Below, piece after piece: positions 56,154-64,000 of a stretch of 64,000 nucleotides of DNA (position 1 is its first letter; each line of letters opens with the position of its first letter). A model generated the notes under the pieces. The model was not told the DNA's origin and did no database searches. It worked only from the letters and a program-made list of their open reading frames with translations. The position numbers and the translations under genes were made by a program. Source of the stretch: Occultella gossypii (lineage in GTDB: Bacteria > Actinomycetota > Actinomycetes > Actinomycetales > Beutenbergiaceae); assembly GCF_019947135.1 (NCBI RefSeq), contig NZ_JAGSHT010000017.1:1-64000 (forward strand). Reading direction: 5' to 3'.

Positions 56154-58816
56154 CGGGCGACCTCCGCGTCGACGGCGGCCAGGCGCACCGCGGCACCGGC
56201 CGTGACCCCGAGCGTCCGGTACACGGACGAACCCGGGGAGTGCTGCGGCAACCAGACCACGTCGTCGCCCATCGGCGTCGGCAGGACCGGCAGGACGATG
56301 TCACCCTCTGCTCCGCTGACCCGCACCCGACCGCCCTCGGCGATGCCGAGCGCGGTGGCCGTGGCCGGCGAGAGCAGCGCGACGGGACGGTACGCGGTCC
56401 CGGCGAGGTGGGGCTCGCCGTCCTGGCCGCGACCCGAGTCGAGCATCAGGCGCCAGGTCGCAAGCCGCGCCTGGCCGGCCTCGAGCGCTGGAGCGGGCGC
56501 CGCGGGGACCGACGGGGCGGCGGTGCGCGGGCCCTCCCAGCCGTCGAACTCGGCGAGCTCGCGGTGGATCTCCTCGAGGGTGCGGGTGCCCAGGTCGACC
56601 TCGAGGGCGTCGGCGAGCATGCCGAGCACCCGTGAGTCGGTGAGCGCGCTGGTGGTGAACACCTGGCCGAACGGGCGCGGACGGCCCTCCCAGTTCAGGA
56701 AGGTGCCCGACTTGTGCGCGGACGGCGCGATCGGCAGCACCACATCGGCGTGCTGGGTCACCGCGGACCGGCGCACCTCCAACTGGACCACGAAGCCGGC
56801 CGCGGCGAGCGCCACCTCGGCGTCCGCCGGCGAGGGCAGGTCCGCGAGGTCGATGCCACCCACGAGGAGGGCGTCGATCTCTCCGCTCGTGGTGGCGTCC
56901 AGGATCCCGGTCAGGTCACGGCCCGGTGCGGCGGGCAGCGTGCCCACACCCCAGACTCCGGCGACGTCGACGCGGGCCTCAGCCTCCGCCGTCGGGCGTC
57001 CGCCGGGCAGCAGGCCCGGGAGGAGACCGACCTCGACGGCGCCGCGGTCGCCGGCGCGGCGCGGCACCCAGGCGAACCGGGCGCCGGTCGCGGTGAGCAG
57101 CCGGTCCAACGCGGACAGGGCCCCGGGCACACCCGCGAGCCGTTCACCCGCAAGCACCACGGTGCCGGGCTCGGCCAGCGCAGCCTTGAGTTCAGAGAGG
57201 TCACCGGAGGACGTACCGGCAGCGTCGGTCAGGCCGGCGAGGGCGTCCAGGACGGCGGGCTCGTCACCCGGTGCGGTGCGGACGACCTCGGCGCGCAGCT
57301 TGGTGGAGCCGCGGGTCGCGAGCGGCGCGATCGTGGTGACCCGCACGCGGCCGGCCAGCATGCCCTTGCGCAGCCGCAGGAAGATCGTGCCGGCCTCCTC
57401 CTCGGGCTCGAGCCCGACGAGCAGCACCCGGGGCGCGCGCTCGAGGTCGCCGAAGATCACGTCCATGCCGGCGCCGGCGACGCGGCTGGCAAGGAAGTCC
57501 GCCTCCTCCGCCGAGTGCACCCGGGCCCGGAAGTCGACGTCGTTGGTGCCCAGCGCCACGCGGGTGAACTTGGACCAGGCGTAGGCGTCCTCGAGGGTCA
57601 GGCGACCACCGGGGAGCGCTGCCGCACCGGCGCCGTCCAGCGCCTTGCGGAGCCCTTCGGCGGCCAGGGCGATGGCCTCCGACCAGCTGGTGGGCACGAG
57701 CTCACCGGTCTCCTCATCGCGCACGAGGGGCGCGGTGAGCACGTCCGGGGATGTCTGCCAGGCAAACGCGAACCGGTCCTTGTCGGTGATCCACTCCTCG
57801 TTGACAGCGGGGTCGTCGCCGGCGAGCCGGCGCATCACCACACCGCGACGGTGGTCGACGCGGATCGCGGAGCCGCAGGCGTCGTGCTCGGCGATCGAGG
57901 GCGTCGAGACCAGGTCGAACGGCCGGGACCGGAACCGGTACGCGGCCGAGGTGAGGGCTCCGACCGGGCAGATCTGCACGGTGTTGCCGGAGAAGTACGA
58001 GGCGAACGGGCGGCCGGAGGTGTCCTCAAGGGCTGCGCCGATGCTCCCGGCAACGCTGGAGAGCACGCCGGCCTGGCCGTAGGGGCCGACGACGTCGTCG
58101 GTGCGTTGGGTCTCGTTCGGGGCCTGCTCGCCGCTGGGCGTGTACTCCAGGATGGCCTCGTCGAACCGGCCGATCTGCTGGGCCGGCAGTCCGTGGCCGT
58201 GGCCGCCGGGCTCGCCGCCGCCGCGACCCTGCAGGTCGATGAACGGGTCGCCGGCGATCTCGTCCGAGAACCGGGTGCACCGCTGGCACAGGATGCAGCG
58301 GTCACGATCCAGCAGGATCTGCGTGGAGATCTTGATCGGCTTCGGGAACGTGCGCTTGATGTCGACGAACCGGGACGTCGCGGCCCCGTTGCTCATGGCC
58401 TGGTTCTGCAGTGGGCACTCACCGCCCTTGTCACAGACCGGGCAGTCGAGCGGGTGGTTGACGAGCAGGAACTCGATCTGGCCCCGCTGGGCCTTCTCCG
58501 CCACCGGCGAGGTGTGCTGGGTGTTCACGACCATGCCGGGCGTCGCCTCGATGGTGCAGGAGGCCTGCGGCTTCGGCATCGCCCGCAGGTTGCCCTCGCG
58601 GTCGGGGGTGGCGACGTCCACCAGGCACTGGCGGCAGGCACCGGCCGGCTTGAGCAGCGGGTGGTCGCAGAACCGCGGGATCTGGATCCCCACGGTCTCG
58701 GCTGCGCGGATCACCAAGGTGCCCTTGGGCACGCTGACATCGAGGCCGTCGATGGTCAGGGTGATCTCCTCGACCGGTGCCACGGCCGAGGACGATTCGT
58801 TGGTGGTGGCGGTCAT
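56150..58816 (-). CDS. nuoG: NADH-quinone oxidoreductase subunit G, N7 cluster site lost
   Basis: 888 aa. N1b ligands Cys50, 61, 64 and 87; N5 ligands His121, Cys125, 128 and 134; N4 ligands Cys174, 177, 180 and 283 are all present. At the position of the N7 motif (usual form CEHCxxxC ... C) the sequence reads AEHDACGS (309-316) and WITDK (342-346), so all four N7 ligands are replaced. An insertion with [11 protein letters not shown] lies between the N4 cysteines (about 198-270). The molybdopterin oxidoreductase-like C-terminal domain follows. Start ATG overlaps the nuoF stop (ATGA); the longer frame lies within nuoF. Confidence 0.95.
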   Translation of the reverse strand: MTATTNESSSAVAPVEEITLTIDGLDVSVPKGTLVIRAAETVGIQIPRFCDHPLLKPAGACRQCLVDVATPDREGNLRAMPKPQASCTIEATPGMVVNTQHTSPVAEKAQRGQIEFLLVNHPLDCPVCDKGGECPLQNQAMSNGAATSRFVDIKRTFPKPIKISTQILLDRDRCILCQRCTRFSDEIAGDPFIDLQGRGGGEPGGHGHGLPAQQIGRFDEAILEYTPSGEQAPNETQRTDDVVGPYGQAGVLSSVAGSIGAALEDTSGRPFASYFSGNTVQICPVGALTSAAYRFRSRPFDLVSTPSIAEHDACGSAIRVDHRRGVVMRRLAGDDPAVNEEWITDKDRFAFAWQTSPDVLTAPLVRDEETGELVPTSWSEAIALAAEGLRKALDGAGAAALPGGRLTLEDAYAWSKFTRVALGTNDVDFRARVHSAEEADFLASRVAGAGMDVIFGDLERAPRVLLVGLEPEEEAGTIFLRLRKGMLAGRVRVTTIAPLATRGSTKLRAEVVRTAPGDEPAVLDALAGLTDAAGTSSGDLSELKAALAEPGTVVLAGERLAGVPGALSALDRLLTATGARFAWVPRRAGDRGAVEVGLLPGLLPGGRPTAEAEARVDVAGVWGVGTLPAAPGRDLTGILDATTSGEIDALLVGGIDLADLPSPADAEVALAAAGFVVQLEVRRSAVTQHADVVLPIAPSAHKSGTFLNWEGRPRPFGQVFTTSALTDSRVLGMLADALEVDLGTRTLEEIHRELAEFDGWEGPRTAAPSVPAAPAPALEAGQARLATWRLMLDSGRGQDGEPHLAGTAYRPVALLSPATATALGIAEGGRVRVSGAEGDIVLPVLPTPMGDDVVWLPQHSPGSSVYRTLGVTAGAAVRLAAVDAEVAR

Positions 58817-60117
58817 GCAGTCGCTCCGGAGAAGGCCGCGTTGGCCTCGTAGGGGAAGAGTTCCCAGGCGGGCGTGTGGACGCCCTGCTCGAACTCCTCG
58901 CGGAAGTACTTGATGGCGCTCTTGATCGGAGTTGCGGCGGCGTCCCCGAGGGCGCAGAAGGACCGGCCCTCGATATTGCCGGCCACGTCCAGCAGCAGGT
59001 CGACGTCGGACTCGGTGCCCTTGCCCGCCTCCAGGCGGTGCAGGATCTGCTTCAGCCAGAACGTGCCCTCGCGGCAGGGGGTGCACTTCCCGCAGGACTC
59101 ATGCTGGTAGAAGTCCGTCCAGCGGGACACGCACCGGACCACCGAGGTGGTCTCGTCGAAGACCTGGATGGCCCGGGTCGCGAGCATCGAGCCGGCGGCG
59201 CCCACGGACTCGTAGTCCATGACGACGTCCATGTGCTCCGCGGTCAGAATCGGGGTGGACGAGCCACCCGGCGTCCAGAACTTCAGGGAGTGTCCGTCCC
59301 GGACTCCGCCGGCCATGTCGAGCAGCTCGCGGAACGTGATGCCGAGCGGGGCCTCGTACTGACCCGGCCGGGTGACGTGCCCGGAGAGCGAGAACAGGCC
59401 GTGGCCCTTCGACTTCTCGGTGCCCATCGAGGTGAACCAGTCCACGCCGTTGCGCACGATGGTGGGCACGCTCGCGATGGACTCGACGTTGTTCACCACG
59501 GTGGGCCGGGCGTACAGGCCGGCGACGGCGGGGAACGGCGGCTTCAGCCGGGGCTGGCCGCGGCGGCCCTCGAGGGAGTCCAGGAGGGCGGTCTCCTCCC
59601 CGCAGATGTAGGCGCCGGCGCCGGCGTGCACGGTGACCTCGAGGTCGTAGCCGGTGCCGAGGATGTTCGTGCCGAGCAGGCCTGCCTCGCGTGCCTCACG
59701 AACGGCAGCGAGCAGGCGACGGTAGACGTGCACGACCTCGCCACGCAGGTAGATGAACGCGTGGTTGGAGCCGATCGCGAAGGATGTGATCGCCACTCCC
59801 TCGATGAGGGAGTGCGGGTTCGCCAGCATCAGCGGGATGTCCTTGCAGGTGCCCGGCTCGGACTCGTCGGCGTTGACCACGAGGTAGCGGGGGCCGCCGT
59901 CCGGCGGCGGCAGGAAGCTCCACTTGAGCCCGGTGGGGAACCCGGCCCCGCCACGGCCGCGCAGACCGGAGTCCTTCACGGCGTTGACGAGGTCGGTCGG
60001 GTCGGTCTGGATGGCCGTGCGCCAGGCGTCGTAGCCCTGGTGCTCGGTGTACGTCGCCAGCGTCCAGGACCGGGGTGCGTCCCAGATGTCGCTCAGGATC
60101 GGCGCCAGGGTGGTCAT
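58813..60117 (-). CDS. nuoF: NADH-quinone oxidoreductase subunit F
   Basis: 434 aa; NADH- and FMN-binding subunit. [10 protein letters not shown] (54-63) and [14 protein letters not shown] hold FMN and NADH; cluster N3 ligands are Cys342, 345 and 348 ([12 protein letters not shown]) and Cys388. Start ATG overlaps the nuoE stop by 4 nt and gives a normal length. Confidence 0.97.
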   Translation of the reverse strand: MTTLAPILSDIWDAPRSWTLATYTEHQGYDAWRTAIQTDPTDLVNAVKDSGLRGRGGAGFPTGLKWSFLPPPDGGPRYLVVNADESEPGTCKDIPLMLANPHSLIEGVAITSFAIGSNHAFIYLRGEVVHVYRRLLAAVREAREAGLLGTNILGTGYDLEVTVHAGAGAYICGEETALLDSLEGRRGQPRLKPPFPAVAGLYARPTVVNNVESIASVPTIVRNGVDWFTSMGTEKSKGHGLFSLSGHVTRPGQYEAPLGITFRELLDMAGGVRDGHSLKFWTPGGSSTPILTAEHMDVVMDYESVGAAGSMLATRAIQVFDETTSVVRCVSRWTDFYQHESCGKCTPCREGTFWLKQILHRLEAGKGTESDVDLLLDVAGNIEGRSFCALGDAAATPIKSAIKYFREEFEQGVHTPAWELFPYEANAAFSGATA

Positions 60118-60953
60118 TCGCTCGAGCCCTTCTCTTCGGACTTGGTCACCGGTTCCGCGGATTCGTCCGCGGGGGTGGTCTCCTCGCGTTCGGCGCTGGA
60201 GCCGGTGTCGCCGACCTGTTCGGTGCCGGCCGCCTGCGCGTCGGGCCCTGCCGCGTCCTCGGGCTCGGCCGTCTCGCCGGACGCCGCCGCCGGGGCGGTC
60301 CAGCCCTTGGCGCGGGACATCTCCAGGCCGACCAGGGTGGCCGGGCCGGCGCCCACGCCTTCGTCCGCACGACCGTCCTCGAACCCGGCGAGCACCCGGG
60401 AGACCTCCCGGAACGTCGCGACGGTGTCCGCGCCGCGGGTCGGCGTCACGGGTCGCCCCTCGAGGAGGGCATCCACCACGTCCACCGCGGAGGTGGGGGT
60501 CTGGTTGTCGAAGAACTCCCAGTTGATGACCATCACGGGCGCGTAGTCGCACGCGGCGTTGCACTCGACCCGCTCGAGGGTGATCCGGCCGTCCTCGGTG
60601 GTCTCGTCGTGGCCGATGCCCAGCCGCTCTGAGAGCCGGTCGAAGATCGCGTCTCCGCCCATCACTGCGCACAGCGTGTTGGTGCACACCCCCACGGTGT
60701 ACTCACCGTTCGGGCGCCGCTTGTACTGGCTGTAGAAGGTGGCGACGGCGGAGACCGAGGCGCGGCTGAGGTCCAGCACGTCCGCGCAGAACGCGATCCC
60801 GGCCGGGCTCACGTAGCCGTCCTCGGACTGCACCAGGTGCAGCAGCGGCAGCAGGGCCGAGCGGGCCTCGGGGTAGCGGGCCAGGATCTGGTCCGCGTCG
60901 GCGGTGAGTCGGGCCCGGACGTCGGGCGCGTAACCACGGTTGTCGGTGACCAT
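60114..60953 (-). CDS. nuoE: NADH-quinone oxidoreductase subunit E
   Basis: 279 aa. Thioredoxin-like [2Fe-2S] subunit with cluster N1a ligands Cys90, Cys95, Cys131 and Cys135. After about residue 165, where E. coli NuoE ends, a tail of 110 residues continues. It is acidic and Thr/Ala-rich (TAEPEDAAGPDAQ, ESAEPVTKSEEKG) and probably disordered. Start overlaps the nuoD stop by 1 nt. Confidence 0.96.
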   Translation of the reverse strand: MVTDNRGYAPDVRARLTADADQILARYPEARSALLPLLHLVQSEDGYVSPAGIAFCADVLDLSRASVSAVATFYSQYKRRPNGEYTVGVCTNTLCAVMGGDAIFDRLSERLGIGHDETTEDGRITLERVECNAACDYAPVMVINWEFFDNQTPTSAVDVVDALLEGRPVTPTRGADTVATFREVSRVLAGFEDGRADEGVGAGPATLVGLEMSRAKGWTAPAAASGETAEPEDAAGPDAQAAGTEQVGDTGSSAEREETTPADESAEPVTKSEEKGSSE

Positions 60954-62311
60954 CAGCGGTCCACCCCTCCCAGGACCGGGTCGATCGAGGCGACCGAGAT
61001 CACCACGTCGGCGATGGTGCCGCCTTCACAGAGGATCGACAGCGACTGCAGGTTGTTGAACGACGGGTCCCGGAAGTGCACCCGGTAGGGCCGGGTGCCA
61101 CCGTCGGAGACCAGGTGCACGCCGAGGGGCCCCTTGGGGTGCTCGATCTGCTGGTAGACCTGGCCCGCCGGGACCCGGAAGCCCTCGGTGACCAGCTTGA
61201 AGTGGTGGATCAGGGCCTCCATCGAGGTGCCCATGATCTGGCGGATGTGCTCCAGGGAGTTGCCCTGTCCGTCGCTACCCACGGACAGCTGCGCCGGCCA
61301 CGCGATCTTCTTGTCCGCGACCATGACCGGCTGCTTGCCCTTGCGGTCCTGGGCCTCGAGACGGTCCAGCACCTGCTGGACGATCTTCAGCGACTCGCGC
61401 ATCTCCTTGAACCGGACCACGACGCGGGCGTAGGCGTCCGCGCCGGTGTCCGTGATGATGTCGAAGTCGTAGTTCTCGTAGCCGCAGTACGGCTGCGCAC
61501 GGCGCAGGTCGAACGGCACGCCGGCTGAACGCAGCATCGGCCCCGCGGTGCCGAGTGCCATCGCGCCGGCGAGCGGCAGGATGCCGACGCCCTTCTGGCG
61601 GCCGATGAAGATCGGGTTGGCGAGGGTGAGCTTCTCGAGCTCGCCGATGCCGTCCCGGATCTTCGGGATCGCGTCCCGGATCATCTGGGTGGTGCCGGGC
61701 GCGAGGTCCTGGGCCACCCCGCCGGGGCGGATGTAGGCGTGGTTCATCCGCAGGCCGGTGATCGCCTCGAAGATCCGCAGGATCTCCTCACGCTCACGGA
61801 ACGCGATGGTCATCATCGTGGTGGCGCCGAGCTCGTTGCCGCCCGTCCCGATCGCCACGATGTGCGAGCTGATCCGGTTCAGTTCCATCATCAGGACGCG
61901 GATCAGCGTGGCCCGCTCGGGCAGGTCGTCGGTGATACCGAGGAGCTTCTCGACGGCGAGGCAGTAGGCCGCCTCCTGGAACAGCGGGGCGACGTAGTCC
62001 ATGCGGGTGCAGAACGTCACGCCCTGGGTCCAGGTGCGGAACTCCATGTTCTTCTCGATGCCGGTGTGCAGGAACCCGATACCCGCCCGTGCCTCGGTGA
62101 CCGTCTCGCCCTCGATCTCCAGGACGATCCGGAGCACGCCGTGCGTGGACGGGTGCTGCGGACCCATGTTGATGACGATCCGCTCGTCACCGAGGCGCTC
62201 GGCCTCGGCGCTGATCTCGTCCCAGTCACCGCCGGCGGCGGTGAACTCGTGGACGCCCTCGGTGCCGGCCGGGCCGGCGCCGCGCGTTGCTTGCGGGAAG
62301 GTGGCAGCCAT
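60953..62311 (-). CDS. nuoD: NADH-quinone oxidoreductase subunit D
   Basis: 452 aa. The 49-kDa subunit that forms the quinone pocket with NuoB and Nuo[15 protein letters not shown] near residue 48, the conserved His and Tyr region, [12 protein letters not shown]-type helix (here [19 protein letters not shown]) and the C-terminal [15 protein letters not shown]. The N-terminal 40 residues are lineage-specific. One-nt overlap (TGATG) with nuoC. Confidence 0.97.
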   Translation of the reverse strand: MAATFPQATRGAGPAGTEGVHEFTAAGGDWDEISAEAERLGDERIVINMGPQHPSTHGVLRIVLEIEGETVTEARAGIGFLHTGIEKNMEFRTWTQGVTFCTRMDYVAPLFQEAAYCLAVEKLLGITDDLPERATLIRVLMMELNRISSHIVAIGTGGNELGATTMMTIAFREREEILRIFEAITGLRMNHAYIRPGGVAQDLAPGTTQMIRDAIPKIRDGIGELEKLTLANPIFIGRQKGVGILPLAGAMALGTAGPMLRSAGVPFDLRRAQPYCGYENYDFDIITDTGADAYARVVVRFKEMRESLKIVQQVLDRLEAQDRKGKQPVMVADKKIAWPAQLSVGSDGQGNSLEHIRQIMGTSMEALIHHFKLVTEGFRVPAGQVYQQIEHPKGPLGVHLVSDGGTRPYRVHFRDPSFNNLQSLSILCEGGTIADVVISVASIDPVLGGVDR

Positions 62312-63078
62312 CAGTTGTAGGCCCTCCGCTCATCGGGCGCGGGTACTGTCGCGCCCTTGTATTCCACCGGGATGCCACCCAGCGGGTAGTCCTTGCGCTG
62401 CGGGTGGCCGGGCCAGTCGTCCGGCATCTCGATCCGGGACAGGCTCGGGTGGCCGTCGAAGACGATGCCGAAGAAGTCCCAGGTCTCGCGCTCGTGCCAG
62501 TTGTTGGCGGGGTAGATGTCCACCACGCTCGGAATGTGCGGGTCCGCGTCCGGGACGGCGACCTCTAGCCGGATGGTCCGGTTGTGGGTCACCGAGAACA
62601 GCGGGTAGACGGCGTGCAGCTCCCGTCCGGAATCCGCGGGGTAGTGCACCCCGCTGACGCCCAGGCAGAGCTCGAACCGCAGGTCCTGGTCGTCGCGCAG
62701 CGACCGCGAGACGATCGGTAGGTGTTCGCGCGCGACGTACAGGGTCATCTCATCGCGGAAGATGACGACCTTCTCGACGGCGTCGTCGTAGTTCACGCCC
62801 GCCTCGCCGAGGACCTCGGCGAGGATGTCCGCGACCTCGTCGAAGTAGCCGCCGTAGGGCCGTTCCGAGGGCCCCGGCAGGGCAATCGTGCGCTCGAGCC
62901 CACCGAACCCCGACGTGTCGCCGGACCCCTCGACACCGAACATGCCCTTGCGGACGTCGATGATGTCCAGCGGCTTGGCGCCCCCCGGCCGCTGGACGAG
63001 CTGCTGGGAGCCCGCCTCCTGTGCCTCGGTCGCCGGGTCGATGACGGGCTCGGAGCCCGGTCCGGTGGTTCCGCTCAT
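62311..63078 (-). CDS. nuoC: NADH-quinone oxidoreductase subunit C
   Basis: 255 aa; 30-kDa subunit. The family signature [19 protein letters not shown] and [21 protein letters not shown] are intact near the C-terminus. About 60 N-terminal residues with [20 protein letters not shown] precede the conserved domain, as is usual in actinobacteria. It is separate from nuoD, unlike in E. coli where they are fused. Confidence 0.97.
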   Translation of the reverse strand: MSGTTGPGSEPVIDPATEAQEAGSQQLVQRPGGAKPLDIIDVRKGMFGVEGSGDTSGFGGLERTIALPGPSERPYGGYFDEVADILAEVLGEAGVNYDDAVEKVVIFRDEMTLYVAREHLPIVSRSLRDDQDLRFELCLGVSGVHYPADSGRELHAVYPLFSVTHNRTIRLEVAVPDADPHIPSVVDIYPANNWHERETWDFFGIVFDGHPSLSRIEMPDDWPGHPQRKDYPLGGIPVEYKGATVPAPDERRAYN

Positions 63079-63632
63079 GCGAGCAGCCCCTTCATCTCGT
63101 GCGTCGGGACGGCGTCCAGGGCCGCGGCCTCGACGGCGCGGTTGATCTCGGCCCGGTGCTCACCGAGCGGCCCACCCTTGATGACCTGCTTGTGCAGCTC
63201 GAGGATGGCGTTGATCAGCATCTCGGGCCGGGGCGGGCAACCGGGCAGGTACACGTCGACGGGCAGGACGTGGTCCACGCCCTGGACGATCGCGTAGTTG
63301 TTGAACATGCCGCCCGAGGAGGCGCACACACCCATCGAGATGACCCACTTCGGGTCGGCCATCTGGTCGTAGACCGTCCGCAGCACCGGGGCCATCTTGT
63401 GGCTGACCCGGCCGGACACGATCATCAGGTCCGCCTGTCGCGGGGAGGCGCGGAACACCTCCATGCCGAACCGGGCGAGGTCGAACCGGGGTGTGCCGGC
63501 GGCCATCATCTCGATGGCGCAGCAGGCCAGGCCCATCGTGACCGGCCACATCGAGGAGGACCGGACCCAACCGACCAGATCCTCGACCTTGCCCAGCACG
63601 AACCCCGAGGGAAGCTTCTCTTCAAGTCCCAT
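63075..63632 (-). CDS. nuoB: NADH-quinone oxidoreductase subunit B
   Basis: 185 aa; holds the terminal cluster N2. Tandem Cys37-Cys38 in [11 protein letters not shown] plus Cys103 and Cys132 ([18 protein letters not shown]) form the unusual N2 ligand set. Start ATG is 15 nt after nuoA; stop overlaps nuoC by 4 nt. Confidence 0.98.
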   Translation of the reverse strand: MGLEEKLPSGFVLGKVEDLVGWVRSSSMWPVTMGLACCAIEMMAAGTPRFDLARFGMEVFRASPRQADLMIVSGRVSHKMAPVLRTVYDQMADPKWVISMGVCASSGGMFNNYAIVQGVDHVLPVDVYLPGCPPRPEMLINAILELHKQVIKGGPLGEHRAEINRAVEAAALDAVPTHEMKGLLA

Positions 63633-63647
63633 GATCTACGTCCTCTC

Positions 63648-64000
63648 TCAGTCCCAGTCCAGGCCGCCACGGCGCCATTCGTAGACGAACGGCACGGTGA
63701 TCAGGAACAGGAAGCCAAACATGGCGATCAGGCCGAACCCGGCGAGCTCGGTGAAGCTCACGGCCCACGGGTACAGGAAGACCACCTCGATATCGAAGAC
63801 GATGAATGTCATCGCCACGATGTAGTACTTGATCGGAAACCGGCCGGCGCCCACGGAGTGGGGTGAGGGCTGGATGCCGCATTCGTAGGCATCCACCTTG
63901 ACCTTGTTGTAGCGCTTCGGCCCGATGACGGCGCTGGCCGCGAGCCCACCGACCCCGAGGAGCAGGGCGAGCCCACCCATGATGAGCAACGGGATGTACG
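63648..64000 (-). CDS. nuoA: NADH-quinone oxidoreductase subunit A (5' end missing)
   Basis: 116 residues of a roughly 120-residue protein. Three membrane helices; conserved [20 protein letters not shown] with the Cys of the quinone-site loop and [13 protein letters not shown]. The reading frame continues through YIPLLIMGG to the window edge without a start codon, so the first few residues and the operon promoter lie outside. Confidence 0.95.
   Translation of the reverse strand, partial: YIPLLIMGGLALLLGVGGLAASAVIGPKRYNKVKVDAYECGIQPSPHSVGAGRFPIKYYIVAMTFIVFDIEVVFLYPWAVSFTELAGFGLIAMFGFLFLITVPFVYEWRRGGLDWD

Overview
The window is a high-GC chromosomal stretch from an actinobacterium, most likely a member of the Micrococcales. 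Three things point there: the trpT-secE-nusG-rplKA-rplJL-rpoBC cluster with an rpmG-MaoC-MaoC (HadAB-like) block and murB nearby, an actinobacterial type VII (ESX-like) secretion locus, and a complete 14-gene nuo operon followed by a polyprenyl diphosphate synthase. GTG and TTG starts are common. Several genes have a -10 box placed 6-7 nt before the start codon, as expected for leaderless mRNAs. No insertion sequence, integrase, phage gene or CRISPR array was seen.

Layout. 1-12.5 kb (minus strand): the end of an FMN reductase gene, then, read in the direction of transcription, tRNA-Trp, secE, nusG, rplK, rplA, rplJ, rplL, rpoB, rpoC, with recognisable promoters before rplJ and rpoB and hairpin terminators after rplA, rplL and rpoC. 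12.5-20.6 kb: an accessory block. It holds a two-component system (histidine kinase and OmpR-type regulator, plus strand), then four tandem paralogous genes for short exported Ser/Ala/Pro repeat proteins, each with its own promoter region and terminator. It continues with an APH-fold phosphotransferase, adenosine deaminase and an alpha/beta hydrolase. A 40-bp regulatory element of identical layout (direct repeats phased by 11 bp plus an inverted half) lies before all four paralogs, and a shorter version lies between the phosphotransferase and adenosine deaminase genes. This is the best candidate in the window for an undescribed system. 20.6-30.5 kb: murB, an MFS transporter and a divergent LacI regulator, two MaoC dehydratase subunits, rpmG, tRNA-Met, tRNA-Thr, tRNA-Tyr, yajQ, htpX, a ferredoxin-NADP reductase, rarD and a P-loop kinase.

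30.5-46.5 kb: the type VII secretion locus. A leftward operon carries eccD, eccB and a mycosin. A rightward operon carries two WXG100 proteins, a small helical protein, a second mycosin and a Gly/Pro-repeat protein. Next come a leftward pair (a second EccD-like membrane protein and an RDD-FHA protein) and a rightward EccC ATPase with three FtsK/SpoIIIE domains. EccE, EccA, PE and PPE genes were not seen. 46.5-64 kb (minus): a polyprenyl diphosphate synthase and nuoN to nuoA, mostly joined by 1-8 nt overlaps; the 5' end of nuoA lies outside the window. The NADH dehydrogenase reduces menaquinone, whose side chain the synthase probably makes.
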